DNA of 64,000 nt, from NCBI GenBank assembly GCA_958367245.1, contig CATXEA010000002.1, forward strand, positions 1 through 64,000, in the 5' to 3' direction. This document shows, in pieces, positions 1 to 8,016 of the stretch. A program made the position numbers and the translations under genes. This DNA is from an uncultured Blautia sp. GTDB taxonomy: Bacteria; Bacillota; Clostridia; Lachnospirales; Lachnospiraceae. Every line of letters starts with the position of its first letter. Within the stretch, counting starts at the first letter, position 1. Under the pieces are notes generated by a model. The model ran no database searches. It was not told where the DNA came from and saw nothing but the letters and a program-made list of their open reading frames with translations.

Positions 1-116
1 AGCAGCGGATTCACAATGTCTTCTGCATTTTTGCAGTTAAAATCATGCATCAGGCGGAGTTCTTTTATCATCTGTAAATCGTTTTCATTCCTTACAGTCT
101 GTTCTGTTTCCTGCAC
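1..116 (-). CDS. Partial hypothetical protein, N-terminal end only
   Basis: This is an open frame running off the left edge; only about 38 codons of the N terminus are present. A GTG start at 116 is supported by a GAGGTG ribosome site five bases upstream and by the absence of stops to the window edge. The peptide is hydrophilic, with no signal sequence or membrane segment, and contains a KELRLMHDF stretch followed by an NCKNAEDI segment. I do not recognise the family from this fragment. It is the upstream-most part of a minus-strand gene, with a roughly 300-base leader region to its right. Confidence 0.5.
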   Translation of the reverse strand, partial: MQETEQTVRNENDLQMIKELRLMHDFNCKNAEDIVNPL

Positions 117-151
117 ATTAACACCTCGCTTTTTTGAAATTGAAAGCTTAT

Positions 152-171
152 CGTAATCGTAACTGATTACG
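152..171. promoter_or_regulatory. Inverted repeat, possible operator
   Basis: CGTAATC (152-158) and GATTACG (165-171) form a perfect 7-base inverted repeat around a 6-base spacer. It sits about 35-55 bases upstream of the GTG start of the clipped minus-strand gene, a usual place for an operator. The regulator is unknown; an RNA hairpin in the leader is the alternative. Confidence 0.3.
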
Positions 172-371
172 CGGCATCTTATGTACTTTGAACCACTTCT
201 TCTATTTGTATTTTCTTCCGCAGTGTTTTAGCATATACGGAAGTTTTGCTTCTGTGGAAATGAATTTTCTTTTCAGAATCACCTTCCCTTATCTCTTACC
301 TTTGTACAATGTTTCTATATGTTCATATATAAAAGACATTCCCTTGAAAAATCAACCCTGATTTGTAAATA

Positions 372-397
372 GCCGCCTATCTGCAAAGACAGGCGGC
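372..397 (-). terminator. Hairpin, possible terminator of the 427-861 gene
   Basis: GCCGCCT (372-378) pairs with AGGCGGC (391-397) and the stem can extend inward with TCT/AGA. It lies about 30 bases beyond the stop of the minus-strand gene ending at 427. The T-tract on the minus strand is weak, so termination is inferred from the stem and position only. Confidence 0.4.
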
Positions 398-426
398 CGA
401 GGAGGCTACATATATCAAAAGAGCTG

Positions 427-861
427 TTAAAGAAACGGACGGATATCCGCTGTCAGTTTTTCTTCCAGATTGATCAGGCGTTTTGTAATGTTTTTCGCCT
501 GTTCAGATGCAGCCTTGTACTGATTCAGATATTTATACAGAGATTTCACTCCCATATTGCAGCCGTCTGTCATCAGATCGGCAACTGTTTCATCTCTGTG
601 ATCCATGGCGAGTTTCATATTGGTTTTCATCCATGACATGCCTTTTGCCATTGTTCCGGGCTCTTTTCCCTCATCCTGATACTGATTCAGAAGCTGCTGT
701 ATTTCAGATTTCAGCTTCTCATGCTCTTCCCTGCAATCCGAAAGACATTTCCGAAACGTCTCATTTTTTACATCATCCAGAACCTCCTCAATCGAGTCGA
801 TTCCCATTCTGATTCCTGCGTCACACTCCCGCAAAAGCTTTATTGTATCCGGTTCAATCAT
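427..861 (-). CDS. Hypothetical helical-bundle protein (144 aa), ferritin-like or DUF2383-like
   Basis: The product is about 144 residues and appears almost entirely alpha-helical, rich in Lys, Glu and Met, with heptad-like patterns that suggest a four-helix bundle. Its layout (N-terminal helix pair, a Gly-rich turn, then two further amphipathic helices) resembles DUF2383/PA2169-type ferritin-like proteins, but I cannot see a clear metal-binding ExxH pair, so the family is tentative. The start at 861 is chosen because AGAGGAG lies nine bases upstream; a longer frame would overlap the neighbouring ccdA-like gene and has no ribosome site. It lies 61 bases downstream of the CcdA-thioredoxin gene on the same strand and may be co-transcribed with it. 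Confidence 0.6.
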   Translation of the reverse strand: MIEPDTIKLLRECDAGIRMGIDSIEEVLDDVKNETFRKCLSDCREEHEKLKSEIQQLLNQYQDEGKEPGTMAKGMSWMKTNMKLAMDHRDETVADLMTDGCNMGVKSLYKYLNQYKAASEQAKNITKRLINLEEKLTADIRPFL

Positions 862-922
862 TCTGCCACACTCCTCTTTCATCTGATTAAGAGAAGTATC
901 TCCCGACCGGACGCTTTTTATT

Positions 923-2179
923 CTATCTGCCTTCCTTTGTCTGTCGGATGATATCTTCCATAATGTCATAACTTAGCTGACCGGGTACATAACCGAATAC
1001 ATTCCCTTCTTTGTCAATCATAAAGGTTGTAGGGAAAGAAGAGATTCCATATCCCTGAAACAAAGTCCAGTCTGTATCCATGAGAACCGGATAGGTGAGT
1101 TCATTTTCTTCCAGAAATTCAATAATTTCTTCTTCTGTTTTCTCATTTCCCATTTTCGGACCTGCCACACCGAGGACAACTACCTCTTCCTCTGTCTCTT
1201 CGGAATACTTCTCATATAATTTCTGGATATCCGGAAGCTCTGCCTTGCAAGGTCCGCACCAGGTTGCCCAGAAATTGAGGAATATTGTCTTGCCTTTATA
1301 ATCTGCCAGTGTATGTGTGTTTCCGAACTGGTCCTTTAGGGTAAAATCAAGAGCAGGAATCACCTTACTGTCCTCTGTTTCAGAGGTTTCTTCCGGAGAA
1401 CCGGTCTCTTCCTCTGTACCGGAAACATTTTCCGTATTCTCCTGACTTGAGGATATATTGGACAGATAGCTCGTCACTGCATTCATCTTTCCGGTAAACA
1501 TCAGGATTCCCATGATAATCATAAGAATTCCACCGATTTTAACCGTATACTGTACCACCTTCATATGCTTTCTGAAAAGTCCCAGAAGACTTGTGGCAAA
1601 AATTCCCACTGCAAGGAATGGCAGTACAAAACCAAGAGTATAAACACCGATAAGTCCCATTCCCGCAGCCCTTGTTCCTGTGGACGCAGCCATAAGAAGT
1701 ACACTTGTCAGCGCAGGTCCCACACAGGGCGTCCATGCAAAGCTGAACGTAAATCCCATAAGAAGGGCTGCAAAAGGTGACATTGCCAGCTTGTCAAGAC
1801 GGAACGGAAGCCTTCTCTCTTTTCCCAGAAAATCCGAGCTTCCGAAAATCCCAAGCTGATAAAGACCAAATAATACAACCAGTACGCCGCCGATTTTTGC
1901 AAACAGCTCCTGATTTGAATTCAGAAAGCTTCCCACTGCGGAAACTCCCAGACCGAGAAGCACGAATGCAAAGCTGATTCCAATTACAAAAAACAGGGTA
2001 TTGATCATAACCTTGCTTTTTTTATAATAAAACTTTCCGTCCTCCCATTTTCCGGTACCGCCGGAAAGATAGCCGATATACAGCGGCAGAAGGGGAAGAA
2101 CGCAGGGCGAGAAAAAGCTTATCAGTCCCTGCAGAAATACCGTAAGTACCGGTACGCTTACATCTAACGAAAATCCCAT
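923..2179 (-). CDS. CcdA-type thiol-disulfide transporter fused to a TlpA/ResA thioredoxin
   Basis: This 418-residue protein joins a CcdA/DsbD-beta membrane domain (about residues 1-235, six predicted membrane helices) to an extracytoplasmic thioredoxin-like domain (about 275-418). The membrane part keeps the paired cysteines in SFFSPCVLPLLP and AWTPCVGPA that carry electrons across the membrane, and the C-terminal domain has the active site WATWCGPCKAELP typical of TlpA/ResA proteins. An acidic, Ser/Thr/Glu-rich linker separates the two. The family passes reducing equivalents from cytoplasmic thioredoxin to substrates outside the cell, for example during cytochrome maturation or repair of extracellular thiols. 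The start has GAAGGAG upstream. The gene follows the FeoB-associated small protein by 29 bases, so both are probably expressed from the promoter at 2420-2448. Confidence 0.9.
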   Translation of the reverse strand: MGFSLDVSVPVLTVFLQGLISFFSPCVLPLLPLYIGYLSGGTGKWEDGKFYYKKSKVMINTLFFVIGISFAFVLLGLGVSAVGSFLNSNQELFAKIGGVLVVLFGLYQLGIFGSSDFLGKERRLPFRLDKLAMSPFAALLMGFTFSFAWTPCVGPALTSVLLMAASTGTRAAGMGLIGVYTLGFVLPFLAVGIFATSLLGLFRKHMKVVQYTVKIGGILMIIMGILMFTGKMNAVTSYLSNISSSQENTENVSGTEEETGSPEETSETEDSKVIPALDFTLKDQFGNTHTLADYKGKTIFLNFWATWCGPCKAELPDIQKLYEKYSEETEEEVVVLGVAGPKMGNEKTEEEIIEFLEENELTYPVLMDTDWTLFQGYGISSFPTTFMIDKEGNVFGYVPGQLSYDIMEDIIRQTKEGR

Positions 2180-2208
2180 CCTGTAATCTCCTTCTATTTA
2201 TTTTTTAT

Positions 2209-2355
2209 TCAGAATCCGGAAGAACACTTTCCATTACAACTGCCGCAGTCTCCGCAGCATCCGTGTTCTCCTCTCTTAATCTTTCTGACCTGATTTACAA
2301 TAACTGCAATTGCAGCGGCTGCAATCAGCATTACAATGATAATTGTAGCTAACAC
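2209..2355 (-). CDS. FeoB-associated Cys-rich membrane protein (48 aa)
   Basis: This is a short gene of 48 residues. One N-terminal membrane helix rich in Ile, Ala and Val (residues 2-20) is followed by a basic stretch (NQVRKIKRG) and a cysteine-rich tail, CCGDCGSCNGKC. That layout is the signature of the FeoB-associated Cys-rich membrane protein family, usually encoded beside ferrous-iron transporter genes. The GTG start at 2355 is supported by a GAGGTGG ribosome site about four bases upstream. No feoA or feoB is present in this window; the next gene is the CcdA-thioredoxin fusion. The promoter and DtxR-like operator directly upstream fit iron-responsive control. Metal binding by the Cys tail is inferred. 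Confidence 0.85.
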   Translation of the reverse strand: MLATIIIVMLIAAAAIAVIVNQVRKIKRGEHGCCGDCGSCNGKCSSGF

Positions 2356-2396
2356 TTTACCACCTCGTCTCTTTTGGTGTTTTCTTTTACATCAGA

Positions 2397-2410
2397 TTAG
2401 CTTATGCTAA
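2397..2410. promoter_or_regulatory. DtxR/MntR-like operator
   Basis: TTAGC (2397-2401) and GCTAA (2406-2410) form an inverted repeat around TTAT, and the longer stretch TTAGCTTATGCTAACTT matches the DtxR-family pattern (TTAGGTTAGCCTAACCT) at 13 of 17 positions by eye. It lies directly downstream of the -10 box of the promoter at 2420-2448, over the expected transcription start, which suits repression by a metal-bound DtxR/IdeR/MntR-type protein. Confidence 0.5.
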
Positions 2411-2419
2411 CTTGTTTGA

Positions 2420-2448
2420 ATTATAACCAAAATAGTCTTATTTGTCAA
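2420..2448 (-). promoter_or_regulatory. Consensus sigma-A promoter
   Basis: On the minus strand TTGACA (2443-2448) and TATAAT (2420-2425) are separated by exactly 17 bases, a perfect match to the housekeeping promoter consensus. The -35 and spacer overlap the last codons of the upstream amidohydrolase gene. It drives the 48-residue FeoB-associated gene and probably the CcdA-thioredoxin gene; the expected start near 2413 lies at the edge of the DtxR-like operator. Confidence 0.85.
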
Positions 2449-4048
2449 GGCTCTTTCTGTACCGGTAAACGGTTTCACCCTCTTTTATGGTTTCCATTAC
2501 TTTAATGTCCTGCACTTCTTCAAGCGGAACTTTCAGAGGATTTTTCTCCAGGATTACAAGGTCTGCAAGTTTGCCTTCCTCAATCGTTCCTTTTGTCTTT
2601 TCTTCTCCATACTGATAAGCTGCATTGACTGTTACCGCTTTCAGCCCATCATAAACGGAAATACATTCCTGCGGATCAAGCGCTGCTCCTGTCTTTGTCA
2701 CACGTTTCGCCGCGCACCAGATTGTTTTAAGCACATCCGGCATCAGCACAGGGCTGTCCTGATGGAAGGTAAACGGAAGTCCAAGGCGCTGTGCGCTTCC
2801 TGCAGGAGAAATTTTACCGGCTCTCTTCATTCCAAAATTCTGAATATGAATATCTCCCCAGTAATATGTGTGGGCGACAAAAAAGCTCGGCATCATGGAA
2901 ATTGCTTTCATCCGCTCCAGTTGTTCTTTCTGTACAAGCTGGGCATGAATCATCACCGGACGGCAGGTATCAAGCTCCGGATGGTCTTTTTTTACCTTTT
3001 CGAACTGTGTAATATACTGTTCTGCTGCCGCATCCCCATTACAGTGGGCAAGGAGCTGCTGATGCTTCTCAAGAGCCTTCAGAATCAGGCTGTAAAGCTG
3101 TTCGTCTGTCTTAATCGGATACCCGCGATAACCGTCCTCCGCTCCTTCATAAGGCTCCTTCATCCACGCAGTTCTTCCCTGAGGGGAACCATCGAGAAAA
3201 ATTTTGAATCCGCCGATTTTCAGATGGTCTTTATACTGATTCAGGTATTCTTCCTGCTCCTCTGAAATCTCGCCGCAGTTTTCCAGATCAAGATACGCTG
3301 CCAAATCAAGATATAAAACATGATTCTTCTGCGCATACTGCAAAAGCCCCATAAGAGGAGCCGTCACCATTCCTTCCTGAACTGTCGTGATTCCATAGCC
3401 TGCATAAATCTCCTGCGCCCGCTTAAAGAGTTTCATCAAGTTCTCAATATCCGGCATCGGCATTGCATTTCTAAACTGCACAAAGGCGTTTTCTTCCATA
3501 TATCCGTTGAGTTCCCCTGTCTCTGTTCTGCCATAGCGTCCGCCCTCAGGGTCCTTCGTCTCTTTTGTAAGGTTCTGCACATCAAGAGCCGCTGAATTTG
3601 CCACTCCCATGTGGGAAGAAGCATGGATTACCACAATTGGATGCTCCGTGGAGATTTCATCCAGCACCTTTTTATCCGGATGTTCTTTTTCGGCAAGAAA
3701 ATTATGGTCGTAATTCGTGCCCGATACCCAGGCTCCTTTCGGTATCTCATTTTCTTTGATAAACGTCTGCATCAGACGTACAATATCTCCGAAATCTTTT
3801 GCTCCCGACAAATCGCACTGGGACAGGGAATTTGCCAGTCCTGCGAAATGGCTGTGTCCGTCAATAAATCCGGGAAGCATGGTTTTTCCACCCAAATCGT
3901 GCAAAACAGTTCCTTCTTCTTTCAGGGCAAATATTTCCTCCTTTGTCCCGCGCTTTACGATTTCTCCGTTTTTCACAAATAAAGCCTCTGCCTGAGGATA
4001 TGTTTCATCCATTGTAAGAATGGTTCCGTTATAATAAATCACTGACAT
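2438..4048 (-). CDS. Amidohydrolase, YtcJ-like (Amidohydro_3 family)
   Basis: The 536-residue product has the layout of YtcJ-type metal-dependent amidohydrolases: a beta-sandwich formed by both ends and a TIM-barrel between. The first metal motif is seen in LPGFIDGHSHFAG near residue 65, further histidines in LLAHCNGDAA and VMIHAQLV, and the late barrel aspartate in FHQDSPVLMPDV. The family hydrolyses amide or ester bonds of small molecules such as formamides and N-acyl compounds; the substrate here cannot be read from the sequence. AGAGGAG supports the start. It lies 18 bases downstream of the phospholipase D-like gene and appears co-transcribed with it. Its end carries the promoter for the following small gene. 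Confidence 0.88.
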   Translation of the reverse strand: MSVIYYNGTILTMDETYPQAEALFVKNGEIVKRGTKEEIFALKEEGTVLHDLGGKTMLPGFIDGHSHFAGLANSLSQCDLSGAKDFGDIVRLMQTFIKENEIPKGAWVSGTNYDHNFLAEKEHPDKKVLDEISTEHPIVVIHASSHMGVANSAALDVQNLTKETKDPEGGRYGRTETGELNGYMEENAFVQFRNAMPMPDIENLMKLFKRAQEIYAGYGITTVQEGMVTAPLMGLLQYAQKNHVLYLDLAAYLDLENCGEISEEQEEYLNQYKDHLKIGGFKIFLDGSPQGRTAWMKEPYEGAEDGYRGYPIKTDEQLYSLILKALEKHQQLLAHCNGDAAAEQYITQFEKVKKDHPELDTCRPVMIHAQLVQKEQLERMKAISMMPSFFVAHTYYWGDIHIQNFGMKRAGKISPAGSAQRLGLPFTFHQDSPVLMPDVLKTIWCAAKRVTKTGAALDPQECISVYDGLKAVTVNAAYQYGEEKTKGTIEEGKLADLVILEKNPLKVPLEEVQDIKVMETIKEGETVYRYRKSLDK

Positions 4049-4066
4049 GTTAAATTTCTCCTCTCA

Positions 4067-5491
4067 TCAGAAAAGGAATCTTGCCCAGTTCAGCAGTCTT
4101 CCAATCAAAAAGATTCTTCTTTTCATTGTTTTTCCCATGGGAACAGGCTCAACATTGTGAGGATTGTTATATTCTCCGTTTGTTAATGCCTGTCTGGAAT
4201 CCTTTTCGTATTCTTCCAGATTTGTCTCTAACTGACGGTTTATTTCTTTGCTGCGTATAACAAGCATCAGCTCTGTGTCGAGATACGCGCTTCGCATATC
4301 CATATTAAAAGAACCGACCATGGAAATATCGTCGTCTACCAGAACACTTTTGCCGTGGTAGGAAATACCGCCTTCATATTCCCAGATGTCAATTCCTGTA
4401 TCCAGAATTTCTTTTTTATGTTTCTCGTAATCAGAAGCGCCGAAAGCATTTCCGTTATTTGTTACAGAGTTGGTCATAACAGCGAAATCCGGCACTGCCT
4501 CTGCGATTTCCTTCCAGGTATTGTACATCGCATCGTTGCAGATTATGTAAGGCGTATGGATTTTTACCCTTTCGGAGGCTCTTTTCATTACTTCTCCCAT
4601 TTCATACCAGGCAGTCGGTTCTTTCGCACCTGTATGGATTGGATTGGAAATCAGGGCAATTTTCTCCGTTTCAAAGGTATTCTTTGTATAATCCCGGTCA
4701 CAGATTCCCGCCTCATTTTCTGCGAAATAAGCCTTATAGCATTTATCTGCCTCCTGTGCTGCTTCCTGAACCGATTTTTTCTCTGCCAGCTTCTCCTTCT
4801 CATGGAAGTCACTGCATATATCAAGCTCCCATACGCTTTCGAAATAGCGTAACAGCTCTTCTACCGAGCTTTCGGATGTCGGATTTTCACAATGGACAAA
4901 CACATCTCTGTCGTAATTCTTATGTCCCGGAAAATCTCCCAGAAAATAATCATAGGTGTTTCTGCCCCCAAGCATGTAAGTCTTCCTGTCTGCAACAAGA
5001 TATTTGTCATGCATACGCCCCATCAGCGTCCAGGGCTTCAGCGGATTGGCGCGGTTATAGAGCTTCACCTCTATATTTTTGTGAGAGGACAGCGCATGAA
5101 AATAAGGATTAAATTCCATAGCAACCCAGCTTTCGAATCCATCTGTCAATACCTTCACCTTTACGCCTCTGTCTGCTGCTTCCCTCAGAGCGCCTATCAC
5201 AATTTTTCCACTGTTATCGGAATGGAAGGCAAAGGTAGACAAAACAATCTCTTTTTCTGCATTTTTAATCAGACGGATTCGCTGTAAAAGAGCGTCCCCG
5301 TTTTTCTCAACCACAACAGCTCTCTCAGGGCTTTTTGCCGGCTCATAAAACCGGTCGATATCTGTGTTCTGTTTCGTTTCTTCTGTTATCTTTGGGTGGC
5401 GCGCATAGGAGGCAAATACCCCTATCAGCATGTAAACCAAAAACAGAGCAAGCACCAGCAGCACCTTCTTTATTATTTTACCAAATTTCAT
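4067..5491 (-). CDS. Phospholipase D-like / cardiolipin synthase-like membrane protein
   Basis: The 474-residue protein begins with one membrane helix (about residues 9-27) and then carries two HKD half-sites: HDKYLVAD near residue 160 and HGKSVLVD near residue 385, each followed by a GG/GS-N motif (MLGGRNTYD and MVGSFNMDM). This is the catalytic signature of the PLD superfamily, in which the two histidines form a covalent phosphatidyl intermediate. Family members include cardiolipin synthases and extracellular phosphodiesterases. A single anchor and the absence of the usual two N-terminal helices of bacterial Cls make the exact activity uncertain. The ribosome site is GAGGTGAG. It follows the metallopeptidase gene by 31 bases. 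Confidence 0.85.
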   Translation of the reverse strand: MKFGKIIKKVLLVLALFLVYMLIGVFASYARHPKITEETKQNTDIDRFYEPAKSPERAVVVEKNGDALLQRIRLIKNAEKEIVLSTFAFHSDNSGKIVIGALREAADRGVKVKVLTDGFESWVAMEFNPYFHALSSHKNIEVKLYNRANPLKPWTLMGRMHDKYLVADRKTYMLGGRNTYDYFLGDFPGHKNYDRDVFVHCENPTSESSVEELLRYFESVWELDICSDFHEKEKLAEKKSVQEAAQEADKCYKAYFAENEAGICDRDYTKNTFETEKIALISNPIHTGAKEPTAWYEMGEVMKRASERVKIHTPYIICNDAMYNTWKEIAEAVPDFAVMTNSVTNNGNAFGASDYEKHKKEILDTGIDIWEYEGGISYHGKSVLVDDDISMVGSFNMDMRSAYLDTELMLVIRSKEINRQLETNLEEYEKDSRQALTNGEYNNPHNVEPVPMGKTMKRRIFLIGRLLNWARFLF

Positions 5492-5522
5492 TCTTTCTGC
5501 TCACCTCATCCTTTGTCATTTC

Positions 5523-6119
5523 TCAGTCATTCTCTATAGAAATTTGTTTCAGTCGTTTCCTGCATTGGAGATAATCCGGAAAATAGGTTTCTACTTCTTT
5601 CCAGAATTCCGCAGAATGATTCATATACCGCCTGTGGGCAAGTTCATGTACTACCACATAATCAAGCAGTTCTTCCGGCAGATAGTACAACTGATAATTG
5701 AAATTCAGATTTCCTTTGGAAGAACAGCTTCCCCAGCGTGTTTTTTGATTCCGAATCGTAATTTTCCCGAAGGTAACTCCCATTCTTTCGCTGTATAGAA
5801 GCACTTTCCGGAAAAATTTTTCTTTTATTTTCTCTATTTCTTCAGGCGTAAGAGTATTCACCGGAGCAATGTGCGCTGCCTCCCTTTTTTCTTTTCTCTC
5901 CTGAACCTGAAAAACCTTCCGCGCAATCCAGTCACTGTGTTTCTCCAGAAATTCTATGATTTCTCCGTCTGTAAGCTTTAGGGGAACACGGGCAAGAACG
6001 GTTCCGTCGGACTTCACCTCAAGCCCCAGTGTTTTCCTTCCGGAGCGTTTGATTTCAACCGGAAATTCTGCTTTTCCATTTGAGATTTGATGTGTTAAGA
6101 GTTTTCGCTGAACTGTCAT
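5523..6119 (-). CDS. YgjP-like M48-type metallopeptidase
   Basis: This 198-residue soluble protein contains the zinc motif HELAHRRYMNHS near residue 160, followed by FWKEVETYFPDY, which is diagnostic for the YgjP/DUF45 branch of SprT/M48-like peptidases. A conserved KTRWGSCSSKGNLNFN segment precedes it, as in the family. The N-terminal half is a beta-rich domain (IKRSGRKTLGLEV). Members are predicted zinc peptidases; the physiological target is unknown. The start is preceded by GAGGATGAT. It is the first gene of the three-gene run 6119-2438 that continues with the PLD-like protein and the amidohydrolase. Confidence 0.88.
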   Translation of the reverse strand: MTVQRKLLTHQISNGKAEFPVEIKRSGRKTLGLEVKSDGTVLARVPLKLTDGEIIEFLEKHSDWIARKVFQVQERKEKREAAHIAPVNTLTPEEIEKIKEKFFRKVLLYSERMGVTFGKITIRNQKTRWGSCSSKGNLNFNYQLYYLPEELLDYVVVHELAHRRYMNHSAEFWKEVETYFPDYLQCRKRLKQISIEND

Positions 6120-6207
6120 ATCATCCTCACCTGCTTTTCTTATGGGACAATTTTATCACTCCCCCCTGTAGATAGCAAGTTTTCCAATTATGAAAAAAGC
6201 ATAAAAA

Positions 6208-7188
6208 TCAGATAAGATTTGCCACTTTATTTGTAAAATTCACAAAAGGCTTTCGCGAAAGTACCCAGACAAGGGCAATGCAAAACGCAATCAGGGCAAG
6301 ACTCTCCCCGTTAGTCTCCACGGAATAAAGCACTGTAGAACCATATTTAAAACAGCTATACACAAGTCCGTGAAAAATATAAATTGCCATCGTTCTCTGT
6401 CCCAGATAGGAATACGGGCGTTTCTGTGTCGGAAGTACAAGCATGAATGCATATACCAGAAGGAACGAAATTCCGTAACAAAGAAGACGAATCACTGCAC
6501 CTTCCAGATTCCCCTGTTCCATATCCGAATAAGAATAACGTCCATAGAAAATATACCAGCTTAAAGTCCTGTGTATCTTATCTGCAAAGAGAAAAAGCGT
6601 CAATCCGCCAAGAAGGGCAAGAGCGCCAAGATGACCTGCTCTGGTTCTGTATTTTTCCAGTTTTCTGCTGTCGAAATCGAGCCCTGCAAGGAAAAACGGG
6701 AAGAAAAATACAATACGCGGGATAGAAAGAAAGTTACCAAACTGTGTATATCCAATCAGAAGCCCGGCAGCAATGGACCATGCCAGATGATGGGGAATCT
6801 TCTGAACCAGAGGCGCCGCAATACGCCATACAAAAAGCGCCATCAGATACCACAGGGTAAATTTCGGTCTTGCAAAATAAAGGCCTGTGCTTTTATCAAG
6901 AACCAGTGTATACAGAAAATAGTATATGAGTTCATAGGTAAAATACGGGATAACCAGACTTTTCACCAGCTTCTTTATGGATGGAATCTGCTTGGAAAAA
7001 TATCCCGATATAAAGATAAACGCCGGCATATGAAATGCCGAGATTGCCCATTTCAACTCATATAAATAGGGATTCTGCTCGCAGCAGGGATCAATGAAAT
7101 GTCCAATCACTACCAATAAAATCAATAATACTTTGTAGTTGTCAAAAAGATATTCTCTACTGTCTTTGTTCAATAAATTATGCCTCAT
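6208..7188 (-). CDS. Acyltransferase family 3 membrane protein
   Basis: The 326-residue protein is an integral membrane protein with about ten hydrophobic segments. The start RHNLLNKDSREYLFDNYK then LLVVIGHFIDP, with the His in the first membrane helix, and the later AISAFHMPAFIFISGYFSK, are typical of the Acyltransf_3 (OafA/NodX-like) family that transfers acetyl, succinyl or similar groups to surface sugars. The acceptor is unknown and no polysaccharide genes are nearby. The ribosome site is weak (GGCAGAAAG). It stands between the terminator after deoC and the metallopeptidase gene, probably as its own unit. Confidence 0.85.
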   Translation of the reverse strand: MRHNLLNKDSREYLFDNYKVLLILLVVIGHFIDPCCEQNPYLYELKWAISAFHMPAFIFISGYFSKQIPSIKKLVKSLVIPYFTYELIYYFLYTLVLDKSTGLYFARPKFTLWYLMALFVWRIAAPLVQKIPHHLAWSIAAGLLIGYTQFGNFLSIPRIVFFFPFFLAGLDFDSRKLEKYRTRAGHLGALALLGGLTLFLFADKIHRTLSWYIFYGRYSYSDMEQGNLEGAVIRLLCYGISFLLVYAFMLVLPTQKRPYSYLGQRTMAIYIFHGLVYSCFKYGSTVLYSVETNGESLALIAFCIALVWVLSRKPFVNFTNKVANLI

Positions 7189-7235
7189 CTTTCTGCCGGA
7201 TTAATTATGATTTCTGTTTTCTTTTTACATAACAA

Positions 7236-7271
7236 CAGACCCGGTCAGTGCTATTTTACGTTCCGGGTCTG
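7236..7271 (-). terminator. Terminator after the nucleoside salvage operon
   Basis: A perfect 9-base stem, CAGACCCGG (7236-7244) with CCGGGTCTG (7263-7271), lies about 35 bases past the deoC stop. The minus-strand tail is only partly T-rich (TTGTTATG), so efficiency is uncertain. Confidence 0.55.
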
Positions 7272-7304
7272 AAAAATTCAAGAAAAATATTTTAAAGTTT
7301 CACA

Positions 7305-7973
7305 TTAATATCCTGAGCCATCGTCCGTATTCTTAATGATTTTAACTATACGGCTGGTTCCCAGACGGTCAGCGCCAAGACGGATAAATTCTTCCGCGTC
7401 CTCAAGGGAGGAGATTCCGCCTGCTGCTTTTACTTTAACTTCAGTGCCTACATGCTTACGCATAAGCTCTACATCTGCGAAGGTCGCGCCTGCTTTGGAG
7501 AAGCCTGTGGAAGTTTTAATATACTCTGCTCCGGCTTTTGTTACGATTTCGCACATTTTAATCTTTTCTTCCTCTGTAAGAAGACAGGTTTCAATGATAA
7601 CCTTAAGGATTTTTCCGTTACATGCTTCATGGATGCTGCGGATTTCTTCTTCCAGTTCATCATATTTTTTGTCTTTTAACAGACCGATATTGATTACCAT
7701 ATCAATTTCTTCTGCTCCGTTTGCAATGGCGTCTTTCGTCTCAAAAACCTTTGTAGCTGTTGTACTGTAGCCATTAGGGAAACCGATTACTGTACAAATC
7801 GGAAGTTTACCGTCTACATATTCCACGCACTGTTTCACATAGGAAGCCGGAATGCAGGCAGATGCTGTCCCGTATTTCATACCGTCGTCCAGAATCTGAC
7901 GAATCTCTTCCCAGGTTGCTGTCTGTGTTAATAAAGTGTGGTCTACTTTACTTAAAATCTCTTTTTTATCCAT
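7305..7973 (-). CDS. deoC: Deoxyribose-phosphate aldolase
   Basis: DeoC cleaves 2-deoxyribose 5-phosphate to acetaldehyde and glyceraldehyde 3-phosphate, the last step in using deoxynucleosides as carbon source. The 222-residue length is normal for bacterial DeoC. Family motifs are clear: the N-terminal DHTLL, the Schiff-base region [15 protein letters not shown] and the phosphate-binding VKAAGGI. It is the last gene of the salvage run crp-punA-cdd-udp-deoB-deoC and is followed by a hairpin terminator. A GAGGATAACT ribosome site precedes the ATG. Confidence 0.96.
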   Translation of the reverse strand: MDKKEILSKVDHTLLTQTATWEEIRQILDDGMKYGTASACIPASYVKQCVEYVDGKLPICTVIGFPNGYSTTATKVFETKDAIANGAEEIDMVINIGLLKDKKYDELEEEIRSIHEACNGKILKVIIETCLLTEEEKIKMCEIVTKAGAEYIKTSTGFSKAGATFADVELMRKHVGTEVKVKAAGGISSLEDAEEFIRLGADRLGTSRIVKIIKNTDDGSGY

Positions 7974-8016
7974 AGTTATCCTCTCTTATCTCGCATATAT
8001 TACAAAGTTTCGTTTC

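Larger units (their letters stand above)
117..426. other. Intergenic region without a supported gene
   Basis: These 310 bases hold no open frame I can support. They contain the upstream region of the clipped minus-strand gene, including a perfect 7-base inverted repeat at 152-171, an AT-rich middle part, and a GC-rich hairpin at 372-397 lying downstream of the minus-strand gene that ends at 427. No clear consensus promoter was found. Confidence 0.6.
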
